A DNA stretch of 51,853 bases from Bacteroidales bacterium (lineage in GTDB: Bacteria; Bacteroidota; Bacteroidia; Bacteroidales; P3): assembly GCA_017561155.1 (NCBI GenBank), contig JAFZDP010000005.1:1-51853 (forward strand), written 5' to 3'. Below are positions 1 to 8,769 of the stretch, piece after piece. Within the stretch, counting starts at the first letter, position 1; the number at the start of each line of letters is the position of its first letter. The position numbers were made by a program, and so were the translations under genes. Below the pieces are notes generated by a model. That model saw nothing but the letters and a program-made list of their open reading frames with translations. It searched no databases and was not told the DNA's origin.

Positions 1-38
1 TAATCCTATATATACTATATAATAATAAGAAGAAGACA

Positions 39-104
39 GAGGTAGTATGGTAGTACAAGGTAGTACAACCACTGCAATACTACCAACACTACCAACACTA
101 CCTC
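39..104. repeat. Long perfect-arm inverted repeat (GGTAGT/ACTACC)
   Basis: Three GGTAGT blocks (41-46, 49-54, 59-64) face three ACTACC blocks (79-84, 88-93, 97-102) in mirror order, so the 66 bases can fold into one long hairpin or cruciform; the outer arms are GAGGTAGT and ACTACCTC. It lies just past the minus-strand end of the small-RNA array. There is no T-run beside it, so it is not a classical terminator. Function unknown. Confidence 0.7.
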
Positions 105-149
105 CATCATCTTTCACCACAACCTACAAAAATCACCAAACCGACAACA

Positions 150-1840
150 AAAAAAAGAGCTAACCCATTATCAGGTCAGCTCAATACAAAAATAATTCAA
201 AATTTAAGGCCAATTACAGCTTCTCAGCTATGTATATAGAAAAAAGTACAAACATAACGCAACTCAAATATATTTATTGTAAACAACATCAAAAAAAATA
301 GAGCTGACTATATAAAAAAGTCAGCTCAGGGAAACAATTTAAATCAAAAATCTAGCTTCACAGCTATATTATGATAATATGAAATGGATACAAATAACGC
401 AACACAAAATATATTTATTGCACACACCACACAAAAAAAAAGAGCTGAACCTCATCTAAAAGTCAGCTCTAATTGTGTAATTTAAAAACATTGTAGCTTT
501 AAGCTACACTATGAAAAAAATATTTCAGAAAAAACGTAACAATAAAATATTTATTGCACACCGATGCAAAAAAACAATACCAACTTTCCCCCACCCCCAA
601 AAAAATAGAGCTGACCCACATCAAAAAGTCAGCTCAGAAAGGATTAACTATGAAAAATCTACATTAGTGTAGCTTTTTAGACTTATATAACACAACAATT
701 CCATTTTTATTATACATACAAGCAAAAAAAAGAGAGCCGACCACACGAACCGACTCTCAATATTTACAAAATTATGACAAATAGAATCACTTAGATTCAC
801 TGCAATAAACTACAAAAAAGACATTTTATTGTGCACCGAGCAAAAAAAAGAGAGCCATACTTCACAGCGGCCCTCTAAAAAATTTAAGTATGAAACAATA
901 AATTTAATTCACAATAAATAGACTCTTTATTGTGCTCTAATAAAAAAAGGAGATAACTTCGCTTCACAGCGAGTCTTTCGAACAACATTCGTTTATTCAA
1001 AAATAAATAACTCGACAAAACAACTTTTATTGTACACCGTGCAAAAAAATAAGAGTCGCCCTAGCCACTCCCTATGCAATAAGTATCAACCAAGAAAATA
1101 TGACAACCCACTAAGTCGGCACGCAAAATATACTTTTTATTGTGTGCTGAGCAAAAAAAATGAGAGCCAGTTTCACAGCGACCCTCATTACTTTACAAAC
1201 CTTTTCAATAGACATGCATGATACAAACAACAATATATATATTTTATTGTGCACACCCCAAAAAAAAGAGAGTAAACTTCACTGCGACTCTCTTCGGTAC
1301 TAACTAAAAAAAGAAAATACCATTTCTTATGGCATAAAAATAAACAACGAAAAAGACTTTTATTGTGTGCTGAGCAAAAAAAATGAGAGCCAGCTTCACA
1401 GCGACTCCCATTACTTTACAAACCTTTTATTAAATATGCATAGTATAAACAACAAAATATATTTTTTATTGTGCACACAGTGCAAAAAAAAATGAGAGTC
1501 ACCTTCACAGCGACTCTCACCAAACAATTTAATAACTTTTTAAATTCTCTTTTCACTTTAGACTTCAAGTGTAATATAAACATAAAAATATACTTTTTAT
1601 TGTGCACACAGTAAAAAAAATGAGAGCCCACTTAGCAAGACTCTCATTCCAATCAATGTCAATAACAAATTAATACTTTAAAATATAACAGCAAAAACAT
1701 TTTTTATTGTACAAGCAACACAAAAAATCGTGAGTCCAAACAGAACCCACGACTCAATTCAAATACTTTTTATAAACAAAAAACATGTCGTTATGAAACG
1801 ACTTGTAATATAAACTCAACAAATACAATATTATTGTACA
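150..1840 (-). repeat. Tandem array of about 14 promoter-hairpin-T-run units (putative small RNA array)
   Basis: On the minus strand each unit ends in an inverted repeat followed by 6-9 T, the form of an intrinsic terminator. Hairpins start near 157, 301, 441, 608, 732, 849, 948, 1053, 1160, 1268, 1383, 1493, 1620 and 1728, a spacing of 99-167 bp. Stem sequences change together on both arms: GAGCTGAC/GTCAGCTC in the left units, GAGAGTC/GACTCTC-like in the right ones. Right after each T-run comes a conserved block (GCACACAATAAAA, then TATATTTTG or a relative). The TTTG closing the T-run lies about 17-21 bp from this box, which resembles the Bacteroidetes -33 (TTTG) and -7 (TAnnTTTG) elements. 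Each unit could therefore make an RNA of roughly 70-100 nt. Left units carry a second small hairpin (TAGCT/AGCTA). Units at 1160 and 1383 are nearly identical. Units at 948 and 1053 have weak stems. No protein gene is credible here. Confidence 0.75.
1376..1446 (-). ncRNA. Representative array unit: predicted small RNA of about 71 nt
   Basis: One unit is given as an example. Its promoter would be TTTG at 1483-1486 (part of the preceding T-run), 21-nt spacing containing CAATAAAA, and TATATTTTG at 1453-1461, all read on the minus strand. Transcription would begin near 1446. It would end at the hairpin 1383-1411 (GAGAG-type stem, loop with GCTGTGAAG) followed by a T-run at 1376-1383. The unit at 1160 shares most of this transcript, including the stretch complementary to CATTACTTTACAAACC. 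Transcription is predicted, not shown. Confidence 0.5.
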
Positions 1841-2007
1841 CACTTTAAAAAAAAGTAGATTTTTTTTACACTTTCTCAAAAAAAACAAAAAATCATACTA
1901 TTTATATATAAAGACAACAGACAATGGACAACGGACTACAGACAACAGTCTTATCTCAAAGTCTCGAGTCTTTCAAATAATAATATAAATAAATACATTT
2001 TTAAACC

Positions 2008-2574
2008 ATGAGTAAAATTGTACTAAAAAGTATCGAACAAAACATCAACTATCTAAACAGCGGCGAAGTGAAAAGTGGTTATATGTTACGCCCTGTAAGA
2101 TATTCAACTATCGAAGCGGAAGACCTGATAAACACCATTTCAAACAACAGCTATGTACCCAAAAGTTTCGTATCTGCAAGTTTGTATGGAATAGTAGAAG
2201 CAATAGAAAACTATCTGCTTAACGGTCATAGCATCGAACTTCCCAATCTAGGCATCTTCAGTTTATCATGCGAAAGCACTGTGGCAAAAACAGCACAAGA
2301 AGCAGGTATCGACCAATTTAAAAAATTACACATAAAATTCCGTCCATCAACCTCGTTGAAAGAAAAACTCGATGTGGTAGATGTAGAGCTTGAAGGAGTG
2401 TGGCGTTGCTTGGATTTATCGGCAGATAACAAAGTGTACGAACGCATTACCACAACAACAAACGAAGGTATAGAACTTCCAAACGGTGATGGTGACGAAG
2501 TGGTTGAACCTGAAAATGGTGATAACAACAACCCTGGTGGTAACAACCCAAGTGGTGGAGGTTTCGAAGGATAG
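2008..2574 (+). CDS. HU-family DNA-binding protein with acidic, Asn/Gly-rich tail
   Basis: A protein of 188 residues. Residues 1-125 resemble the HU/IHF-like fold common in Bacteroidales: a hydrophobic helical region (AEDLINTISNNSYVPKSF), then a strand region with IELPNLGIFSL and a final KKLHIKFRPS segment. Such proteins bind DNA without strong sequence specificity. The C-terminal 50 residues are acidic and end in a run rich in Asn, Gly and Pro, like other HU-like proteins with tails in this phylum. The start is the first ATG after an AT-rich leader; no clear promoter box is seen. It is divergent from the small-RNA array, so the region between them serves both. A role tied to the array is possible but unsupported. 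Confidence 0.8.
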   Translation: MSKIVLKSIEQNINYLNSGEVKSGYMLRPVRYSTIEAEDLINTISNNSYVPKSFVSASLYGIVEAIENYLLNGHSIELPNLGIFSLSCESTVAKTAQEAGIDQFKKLHIKFRPSTSLKEKLDVVDVELEGVWRCLDLSADNKVYERITTTTNEGIELPNGDGDEVVEPENGDNNNPGGNNPSGGGFEG

Positions 2575-2576
2575 TG

Positions 2577-2773
2577 GATTTACGGAATCACGGATTTACG
2601 GATTTAAGGATGTGGAACTTTATGTGTTCTGCATCCTTTTGTGTTTATAGTTATTACCTTTCTATACTCTCTCTCCCCTCTATACTTTCTATACTTTCTA
2701 TACCCTCTATACTTTCTATTCCTTTCTCTACCCAAAAAAGTAACCAAGTAACCCAAGGTAATCAAGGTAACCC
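2577..2773. repeat. Low-complexity intergenic stretch (CTATACTTT and GGTAACC-type repeats)
   Basis: The spacer after the HU-like gene has three kinds of simple repeat: CGGATTTA-like copies (2577-2611), a string of CTATACTTT copies (about 2661-2725), and imperfect AAGTAACC/AAGGTAACC copies (2740-2773). A relative of the last recurs upstream of dnaA at 12540-12564. Open frames here give only biased peptides and are not called as genes. Confidence 0.6.
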
Positions 2774-2803
2774 ACTATATTTTTTTATTTAAAAAAAAGT
2801 GTG

Positions 2804-2811
2804 TATCTTTG
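2804..2811 (+). promoter_or_regulatory. Bacteroidetes -7 box TATCTTTG
   Basis: An exact TAnnTTTG box 25 bp before the ATG at 2837. It shows that an upstream GTG at 2801 is not the start, because that lies inside the promoter. The -33 position has only a T-run (2780-2787). Confidence 0.7.
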
Positions 2812-2836
2812 CAAAACAAACATAAAATCTAACGAT

Positions 2837-3877
2837 ATGAAAAAGTATTATAAAGCAGTACTATTCAGTACATTATTAGGATTGGCAGCAAGCATGTTTG
2901 CCCAAAACACAAACATTATCCCCAACCACGATTTTGAGAATTGGACAACCCAAAATGTTATGTTTCAAACCTACGAAACCCCTGTAGGTTGGCAAGGTTT
3001 ATCGATAGACATAGACACCATGGGCATTCAGTTTTCCTACCCATTAGCAAACCCACAAAAAACCACCGATGCATACACAGGCAACTATGCAGCATTGGTG
3101 GCAACCAACGAGTTAGACCCAATGATAGCAGGTGCTTTATCATCGATGGGCATCAGCGACTTTTTAGCTATACCTACCATCATGAGCATTGGTGGAATAA
3201 ATATCATACCATTGCTTACCGACTTTGGTGAAATACTTTCAGGGTTGGGTGACGAAGATTTCAACGTGCTTTCGTTGCTACAAAATTTCGCAACAGCAAA
3301 TCTATCAGACTATTTCAAAGGTGGTGCTCCGCTTAACGGTTTTTCGCCTACCTCTTTGGTTGGACACTACAAATACACCACTCAAAACAACGAAGACAAC
3401 GCCATGATACTGCTTGTGGGCAGCACATACAACAGCTTGTTGCAACGCAGACTACCTGCAGGTATAGGTATGACAACATTATCTGCTACAGACTCTTACA
3501 CCGAATTTGAAGTACCATACTATTCGTTAGGTATGACAGCAGACACTATAGAGGTATTGTTCTTCTCGTCGCAACTACAAAGCATATCAGTAGGTTCAAG
3601 TTTATACATCGACAACCTTGCACTTACATCAACCAACAGCATAAACACAACAGCATCCATCGCTACCAATTGCTACCCCAACCCATCATCAGGCAAGATA
3701 ACACTAAACACCGCTCAAGCAGTAGATGTTTACATCTACAACACTGTGGGACAACTTGTTTCTGCAAAAAAGAACTGCAAAAACGGTGCTCAGTTCAGTC
3801 TGCCACACACAGGAATATATTCAGTGAAAATGGTGAACGAAAATGGATATTTCACCCAAACAATAGTAATAAAATAA
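2837..3877 (+). CDS. Secreted protein with type IX secretion C-terminal sorting domain
   Basis: A protein of 346 residues counted from the ATG at 2837, which follows a TATCTTTG promoter box. It begins MKKYYKAVLFSTLLGLAASM and has a Sec signal peptide cleaved near FAQ. The mature start (IIPNHDFENWT, then YETPVGWQ) resembles the N-terminal jelly-roll of Bacteroidetes carbohydrate-binding or PCMD-like surface proteins. The last 75 residues (CYPNPSSGKITLN, VYIYNTVGQLV, GIYSVKMV) form a type A T9SS sorting domain. The protein should cross the outer membrane through T9SS and stay on the surface or be released. The LptE-like gene follows after 3 bp. Its ligand or enzymatic role is unknown. The T9SS regulator PorX is also in this window. 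Confidence 0.85.
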   Translation: MKKYYKAVLFSTLLGLAASMFAQNTNIIPNHDFENWTTQNVMFQTYETPVGWQGLSIDIDTMGIQFSYPLANPQKTTDAYTGNYAALVATNELDPMIAGALSSMGISDFLAIPTIMSIGGINIIPLLTDFGEILSGLGDEDFNVLSLLQNFATANLSDYFKGGAPLNGFSPTSLVGHYKYTTQNNEDNAMILLVGSTYNSLLQRRLPAGIGMTTLSATDSYTEFEVPYYSLGMTADTIEVLFFSSQLQSISVGSSLYIDNLALTSTNSINTTASIATNCYPNPSSGKITLNTAQAVDVYIYNTVGQLVSAKKNCKNGAQFSLPHTGIYSVKMVNENGYFTQTIVIK

Positions 3878-3880
3878 CAG

Positions 3881-4393
3881 ATGAAAAAAATAATATTCAC
3901 ACTTGCCATTTGCATAGCAACACTACTTACAACAACCCAATGCACAGGTGGTTACAGTTTTACAGGAGCATCTATTCCACCTGATGCAAAAACTATCTCT
4001 ATCCAAAACTTTCCCAACTATGCAAGTTTGGTAAATCCGCAATTAAGTCAGATTTTAAGCGACGGAATGCGTAATGCTTTTGCATCGCAAACCTCTCTGA
4101 GTGTGGTTAGTTACGACGGCGATTTGGATATAAAGGGAGAAATAACAGGATACACCATGCAACCCACAGCAGTAACCTCTAACGACCAAGCTGCAATGAA
4201 CCGTCTGACAATCACCATAAAAGTGAAATTTGTAAACACCAAAGACCCAAACGCCAATTTCGAACAATCGTTTTCGAGATACAGAGAATTTAGTTCTCAA
4301 CTAAATTTTTCATCGATAGAAAACTCTTTGGTAGAAGAAATTGTTAATGAATTGATAGAAGATGTGTTCAACAAATCGGTTGTCAATTGGTAA
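3881..4393 (+). CDS. lptE: LptE-family lipoprotein (LPS assembly)
   Basis: A 170-residue protein with a lipoprotein signal: a hydrophobic segment ending TTTQC, lipid-modified Cys at 21. The mature part starts GGYSFTGASIPPDAKTISIQ, the usual opening of Bacteroidetes LptE-like proteins. A central part rich in beta strand (MNRLTITIKVKFVN) and a C-terminal helix (NSLVEEIVNELIEDVFNKS) follow. In the family, LptE plugs and stabilises the LptD translocon that inserts lipopolysaccharide in the outer membrane. It sits 3 bp after the T9SS cargo gene and 32 bp before the DUF2723 gene, so the three are probably co-transcribed. In many relatives lptE is beside the TPR-secG pair, which here is 22 kb away. 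Confidence 0.85.
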   Translation: MKKIIFTLAICIATLLTTTQCTGGYSFTGASIPPDAKTISIQNFPNYASLVNPQLSQILSDGMRNAFASQTSLSVVSYDGDLDIKGEITGYTMQPTAVTSNDQAAMNRLTITIKVKFVNTKDPNANFEQSFSRYREFSSQLNFSSIENSLVEEIVNELIEDVFNKSVVNW

Positions 4394-4425
4394 AAAAAGA
4401 AATATACATAACAGTATAAGCAAGA

Positions 4426-7200
4426 ATGAAATCTTATTGTGTATACAATAATTTATTAGGGTGGTTGATGTTTTTAATGTCAACCACTATATATTTCCTC
4501 ACCACCGACCCATCAGTAAGTCTGTGGGATTGTGGCGAATGGATAACCGTTGCCAATGATTTGCAAGTGGGACATCCACCAGGGGCACCACTATATATAT
4601 TGCTTGCCAAGATTTTCTCTCTGTTCTCGTTCGGAAACACAACACTTGTTGCTTTCTGCATCAACACACTTTCTGCCGTAGCATCAGGACTTACCGTTAT
4701 GTTTCTTTTTTGGACTACCACATTCTTCACCTCTCAACTATTTCAAAACAAAGCACATTTCACCATCGCACACCCTCAGTTGGTAATATTTGGTTCAGGC
4801 ATTGTAGCTGCGTTATGTTTCACCTTTTCAGATAGTTTTTGGTTCTCTGCCACCGAAAGCGAGGTGTATGCTCTATCATTATTATTCACTGCCATAATAC
4901 TTTGGAGCATAACCAAATGGAAACGTTCGCAATCCCATTCATCACGATGGATTTTGCTTATATTCTTCCTTATAGGTTTATCTTACACAGTACACAACCT
5001 TTCCCTTTTGGTAATACCCACCATAGTACTTGTTTATTACTACACCAAACATAAATCATCACCAATCAAAACAATCGGTGCTATATTTGCAGGTTTCACA
5101 TTGTTGGCAACCATTCTTTGGGGCATCATTCCATATTTTTTCAAACTCATGTCCACTTCTTCCCTACTGATGGTCAACAACTTTGGATTTTCCACACTAA
5201 GCAGCATTATCATCTACTTAGTCGTTTTATTTTCAGCATTATTGGGTGCTTCCATAATATCTTCTTGTTTCGGCAAAGTCAGATTACAGTTTGTTTTCGT
5301 GGCATTGTTCTACCTTATTTTGGGCATATCAGTACATTGTACCACAATGTTCTGTTCGATGGCACAACCACCCATAAACGAGGGCAACCCCAACAATCCC
5401 ATAACTTTAGAAGCATACATCAACCGAACACAATACGAAAAACCTCCAATCGTATACGGACAATACCACACAGCACCATTCGAGAAATACGCAGATGCAG
5501 AACCGCAATACACTCTTGCATACATAGTTGAACACAATGGCAATGTTGTAGACACCTGTTTTTCGAAAACAGAAACTAACAAATACACCACACAAAACGA
5601 CTATATAATAAAAGAAAAATACATAATTACAAACGATGGAAAAAACATCGTACCTATCTACAACAAAGAGTTTTACACAATTTTCCCACGAATGTGGAAG
5701 TATGGCGAAGACTATGCACAAAACTACTACTCGTGGACAAACCTTAGCGGAGATTTCGTTGAAATAAATGGAAATCAGATATACAAACCATCATTCTCCG
5801 ACAATATCACGTTCTTTCTCAACTACCAACTGAACTATATGTATTTCAGATACTTTATGTGGAACTTTTCAGGGAAACATCATAATATCAACCAACCTTT
5901 TTCCGACAGAAGTTGGACTACAGGCATAACACCATTAGACAAATTGCTAAACAACAATAGCATAACCAACAACGAAAAAGGAGAACAACACAACACTTAT
6001 TTCTTGCTGCCATTTATATTGGGATTTTTGGGATTCTTTTTCCAAATGTACAAAAACACACCAAACAACATAGTGCTTTCCACATTATTCTTTTGCACAA
6101 GCATAGCAGTTGTCATCTACCTGAACCAAGCAGCTTACGAACCACGAGAACGAGATTATGTGTATCTACCATCGTTCTACACTTTTGCTATATGGATAGG
6201 ACTTGGCACATCTACAATAATTTACACTCTGGAAAAAATAAAAATATTCAGAACCAAAACAGCAACAACAATCGTTATACTTACATTGTTGAGCATACCT
6301 ACACTTATGGCATGTCAGAATTGGAACGACCACAACCGCTCCAAACAAACACTTGCACGCAGTTTGGCATACAATTATCTACAATCGTGTGCACCCAACG
6401 CCATACTATTCACCTTTGGCGACAACGACACTTTCCCCTTGTGGTATATGCAAGAAGTTGAAGGTATTAGAAAAGACATCCGAATAATAAATCTATCGCT
6501 TTTAGGTTCGGATTGGTACATCAACCAAATAAAAAACGACAGCAGCAACATTGTAAACATATCGTTTGACAACAGCAAGTATCAAGGCAGCAACCTCGAC
6601 CTGACCATAACAACAGCAGCAACCGAACTGCTACCCCTATCCGATGCACTAAGTTTTCTGAGTAGCGAAGACAGTAAATGGACTATGGACGGTATGCCCA
6701 CAGTTCAAACATTGCCAAGCAACGTGGTGTATATAACAGCGTGGGACAGCATATTGCAACGAAACAAAGATATAAACATAGAATTGCCTCAATTTTTGAA
6801 CAAAAGCAACGTCTTACATTTAGACATAATAAACAACAACCACAACAACCGACCAATATACTACACCGATTATGCCATAGAAGAAATAAAATCATTGGAG
6901 AATTACCTTCAACTTGAAGGTTTTACCTACAGACTGAATTTAAGCAAACGCCCCAAATACAACCACATCAACATCGATGTGTTTTACAACAACATTATGA
7001 CTAAATTCACTTGGGGGAACATTGATGAAACCTATTTCAACGAAAGCACCCTACAAATACTAAACACCCATCTGGGAAACATAGCAAAACTAAGCAACGC
7101 CATGAAAGAAAACAACGACACCACGAGATGCAACAATATATGGAAACACATCATGTCGGAAATACCACGAAATAAAATATATGTAGATATACAACAATAA
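4426..7200 (+). CDS. DUF2723 / GT117 family membrane protein, O-mannosyltransferase-like
   Basis: A 924-residue protein. The N-terminal half has about a dozen hydrophobic spans. The first periplasmic loop carries SLWDCGEW followed by GHPPGAPLYI, diagnostic of the DUF2723 family, related to eukaryotic TMEM260 protein O-mannosyltransferases (GT-C fold). The Asp in WDCGEW corresponds to the presumed catalytic acid. Further spans lie near residues 520-640 with PRERDYVY between them, and the remaining C-terminal part is soluble (FGDNDTFPLWYMQEVEGIRKD). The family is expected to use a lipid-linked sugar to glycosylate secreted proteins; O-glycosylation is widespread in Bacteroidetes. It follows lptE by 32 bp and meets the rprY-like gene end to end. 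Confidence 0.85.
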   Translation: MKSYCVYNNLLGWLMFLMSTTIYFLTTDPSVSLWDCGEWITVANDLQVGHPPGAPLYILLAKIFSLFSFGNTTLVAFCINTLSAVASGLTVMFLFWTTTFFTSQLFQNKAHFTIAHPQLVIFGSGIVAALCFTFSDSFWFSATESEVYALSLLFTAIILWSITKWKRSQSHSSRWILLIFFLIGLSYTVHNLSLLVIPTIVLVYYYTKHKSSPIKTIGAIFAGFTLLATILWGIIPYFFKLMSTSSLLMVNNFGFSTLSSIIIYLVVLFSALLGASIISSCFGKVRLQFVFVALFYLILGISVHCTTMFCSMAQPPINEGNPNNPITLEAYINRTQYEKPPIVYGQYHTAPFEKYADAEPQYTLAYIVEHNGNVVDTCFSKTETNKYTTQNDYIIKEKYIITNDGKNIVPIYNKEFYTIFPRMWKYGEDYAQNYYSWTNLSGDFVEINGNQIYKPSFSDNITFFLNYQLNYMYFRYFMWNFSGKHHNINQPFSDRSWTTGITPLDKLLNNNSITNNEKGEQHNTYFLLPFILGFLGFFFQMYKNTPNNIVLSTLFFCTSIAVVIYLNQAAYEPRERDYVYLPSFYTFAIWIGLGTSTIIYTLEKIKIFRTKTATTIVILTLLSIPTLMACQNWNDHNRSKQTLARSLAYNYLQSCAPNAILFTFGDNDTFPLWYMQEVEGIRKDIRIINLSLLGSDWYINQIKNDSSNIVNISFDNSKYQGSNLDLTITTAATELLPLSDALSFLSSEDSKWTMDGMPTVQTLPSNVVYITAWDSILQRNKDINIELPQFLNKSNVLHLDIINNNHNNRPIYYTDYAIEEIKSLENYLQLEGFTYRLNLSKRPKYNHINIDVFYNNIMTKFTWGNIDETYFNESTLQILNTHLGNIAKLSNAMKENNDTTRCNNIWKHIMSEIPRNKIYVDIQQ

Positions 7201-7233
7201 AAAAAAGTGGTAACACCAAAAGCATTACCACTA
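7201..7233 (-). terminator. Intrinsic terminator after the response regulator
   Basis: AGTGGTAA (7206-7213) pairs with TTACCACT (7226-7233). On the minus strand the stem is followed by a run of T, so it fits the end of the RprY-like gene. The plus-strand side has no T-run, though it may also stop the DUF2723 message. Confidence 0.75.
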
Positions 7234-7262
7234 AAAGTATTTACATATAGAAATAAAATGAA

Positions 7263-7973
7263 TTATTTTTTAGTATCTTTAGCCATACCAGCAGTCAATT
7301 TGAAACCAACACCATGTACGTTTACTATTTCTACATTTGGGTCTTCTTTCAAATACTTACGCAATTTTGTGATATAAACGTCCATACTTCTTGCAGCGAA
7401 GTAGCTGTCGTCTTTCCATATTTTTTGTAGAGTACTTGTACGTTCAACCAATTGGTTGAAGTTGATACAGAACATACGCAACAATTCACATTCTTTAGAT
7501 GTAAGTTTTTGGTCTGAACCATTAATACTCAAAATTTGACGGTGATAATCAAAAGTATAATTACCTATCGAGAAGATATTATTTTCAGGTCTGTCGTCGG
7601 TGTAGCTTCTACGCAAAGTAGCAGTTATACGAGCCAACAATTCTTCCATACTAAATGGTTTAGTAATGTAGTCGTCAGCACCAATTTCAAAACCTTTCAA
7701 TTTATCAGCTTCTAAAGTTTTAGCACTCAAAAACAACAAAGGAATACGTTTGTCTATTCTACGAATTTCTTTTGCTACAGTAAAACCATCTTTAATTGGC
7801 ATCATTACGTCTAACACACATACGTCTATTTCTTCTTGTTTGTAGAAATCCAACGCCATTTGTCCATCTATTGCCAAAAAAACTGTATAACCTTTTTGTT
7901 GAAGGTATGCACGCAAAATTGTACCCAAATTAGGGTCATCTTCTGCTACGAGAATTTTTATTCCTAAATTCAT
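7263..7973 (-). CDS. rprY: OmpR-family response regulator, RprY-like
   Basis: A 236-residue protein with a receiver domain (1-120) and a winged-helix DNA-binding domain (about 135-230). Receiver residues are intact: acidic pocket E11, D12, D13, phosphoacceptor D55 in VLDVMMP, S83 and K105 in ITKPFS. The effector part has the OmpR/PhoB features LTSKECELLRMF and SMDVYITKLRKYLKEDP. The sequence matches the Bacteroides RprY type, the partner of membrane kinase RprX. No kinase gene is adjacent, so it is an orphan here. It lies 86 bp downstream of the cyclophilin gene on the same strand and has its own terminator. Confidence 0.88.
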   Translation of the reverse strand: MNLGIKILVAEDDPNLGTILRAYLQQKGYTVFLAIDGQMALDFYKQEEIDVCVLDVMMPIKDGFTVAKEIRRIDKRIPLLFLSAKTLEADKLKGFEIGADDYITKPFSMEELLARITATLRRSYTDDRPENNIFSIGNYTFDYHRQILSINGSDQKLTSKECELLRMFCINFNQLVERTSTLQKIWKDDSYFAARSMDVYITKLRKYLKEDPNVEIVNVHGVGFKLTAGMAKDTKK

Positions 7974-8059
7974 AGCTATTTATTGTTTTTATTTGTAATT
8001 ATTATCTTTATTTCACTTTTAAACAATCGTTTAGATAAATAGTTTATCGGAAAATTTTC

Positions 8060-8497
8060 TTATTCCTCATCTATTATCGTTATCGATTCTATAATATCTC
8101 TTTGTCTGATATTGTCTATAACTTCGATACCTTCATATACTTTTCCAAAACAAGTATGATGACGATCTAAGTGTTGAGTATTTTCTCTGTTCAAACAGAT
8201 AAAGAACTGCGAACCACCTGTATCTCTACCTGCGTGTGCCATAGATAATACGCCTCTGTCGTGGTATTGGTTGCCACCATCCAATTCGCATTTAATTTTG
8301 TAACCTGGTCCACCTGTACCATCACCTCTTGGGCATCCGCCTTGTATTACAAATTCAGGGATTACTCTATGGAATGTCAACCCATCGTAAAATCCACTTT
8401 TAGATAGCTTTACAAAATTCGCAACTGTATTAGGTGCGTCATTTTCATAAAAAAGAACTTTCATTGTTCCTTTATTGGTTTTGATTTCAGCTCTCAT
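8060..8497 (-). CDS. Cyclophilin-type peptidyl-prolyl cis-trans isomerase
   Basis: A 145-residue single-domain cyclophilin. The diagnostic segments are [15 protein letters not shown] with the catalytic Arg, GTGGPGY, and [15 protein letters not shown] with the Gln of the active site; HTCFGKV follows. There is no signal peptide, so it should act in the cytoplasm, catalysing prolyl isomerisation during folding. The length is that of the small bacterial PpiB-like class. About 55 bp upstream is a promoter-like block resembling those in the small-RNA array. The RprY-like gene lies downstream on the same strand. Confidence 0.93.
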   Translation of the reverse strand: MRAEIKTNKGTMKVLFYENDAPNTVANFVKLSKSGFYDGLTFHRVIPEFVIQGGCPRGDGTGGPGYKIKCELDGGNQYHDRGVLSMAHAGRDTGGSQFFICLNRENTQHLDRHHTCFGKVYEGIEVIDNIRQRDIIESITIIDEE

Positions 8498-8769
8498 ATA
8501 TCTATATTTTTATATTCATATTAAACAATACAATTAACTTAAAATATTTCCTTTTATTGTGTGAAAAAATTATATTTTTCGTTTTTTATTTTTTTATTTC
8601 AAGAAATATACTTATATTCAAACATTTAACAATTAAAATTCTTACTCATTATTAATCAATATTTTTCATTTTTCGGCAAACGAAAAATATACATCCACTA
8701 CATGTATATACAAATAAAGAACCACAATTTTTCTTCTCAATTGTAGTTCTTTATCATATTCTTCACTTC
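8498..8769. other. Intergenic region with array-like promoter block
   Basis: AT-rich spacer between hemW and the cyclophilin gene. TTTTATTGTGTG at 8552-8563 and flanks read on the minus strand as T-run, CACACAATAAAA, then TATTTTAAG, the same order as the conserved block of the small-RNA array; it would serve the cyclophilin gene. No small gene is evident. Confidence 0.5.
8716..8752 (-). terminator. Terminator-like hairpin after hemW
   Basis: AAAGAAC-C-ACAAT pairs with ATTGT-A-GTTCTTT (8740-8752), a 12 bp stem with one mismatch. The minus-strand tail is TTTATTTG, a weak T-run. Confidence 0.6.

Noticed and set aside
1030-1631. Short protein frames inside the array
   Set aside because: They run across promoter blocks and terminator hairpins, have biased composition and are not kept between units.
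150-1840. CRISPR array
   Set aside because: Unit length is 99-167 bp, the repeated parts are not identical, each unit has a hairpin plus T-run, and no cas gene is in the window.
150-1840. Integron cassette array with attC sites
   Set aside because: The hairpins resemble attC only in being imperfect inverted repeats. There are no cassette genes between them and no integrase gene.
2574-2792. A 72-residue frame after the HU-like gene
   Set aside because: It is coded by CTATACTTT-type simple repeats (LSILSIPSILSI) and overlaps the next gene's promoter.
2801-2836. GTG start for the T9SS cargo protein at 2801
   Set aside because: It lies inside the TATCTTTG promoter box; the ATG at 2837 begins a normal signal peptide.
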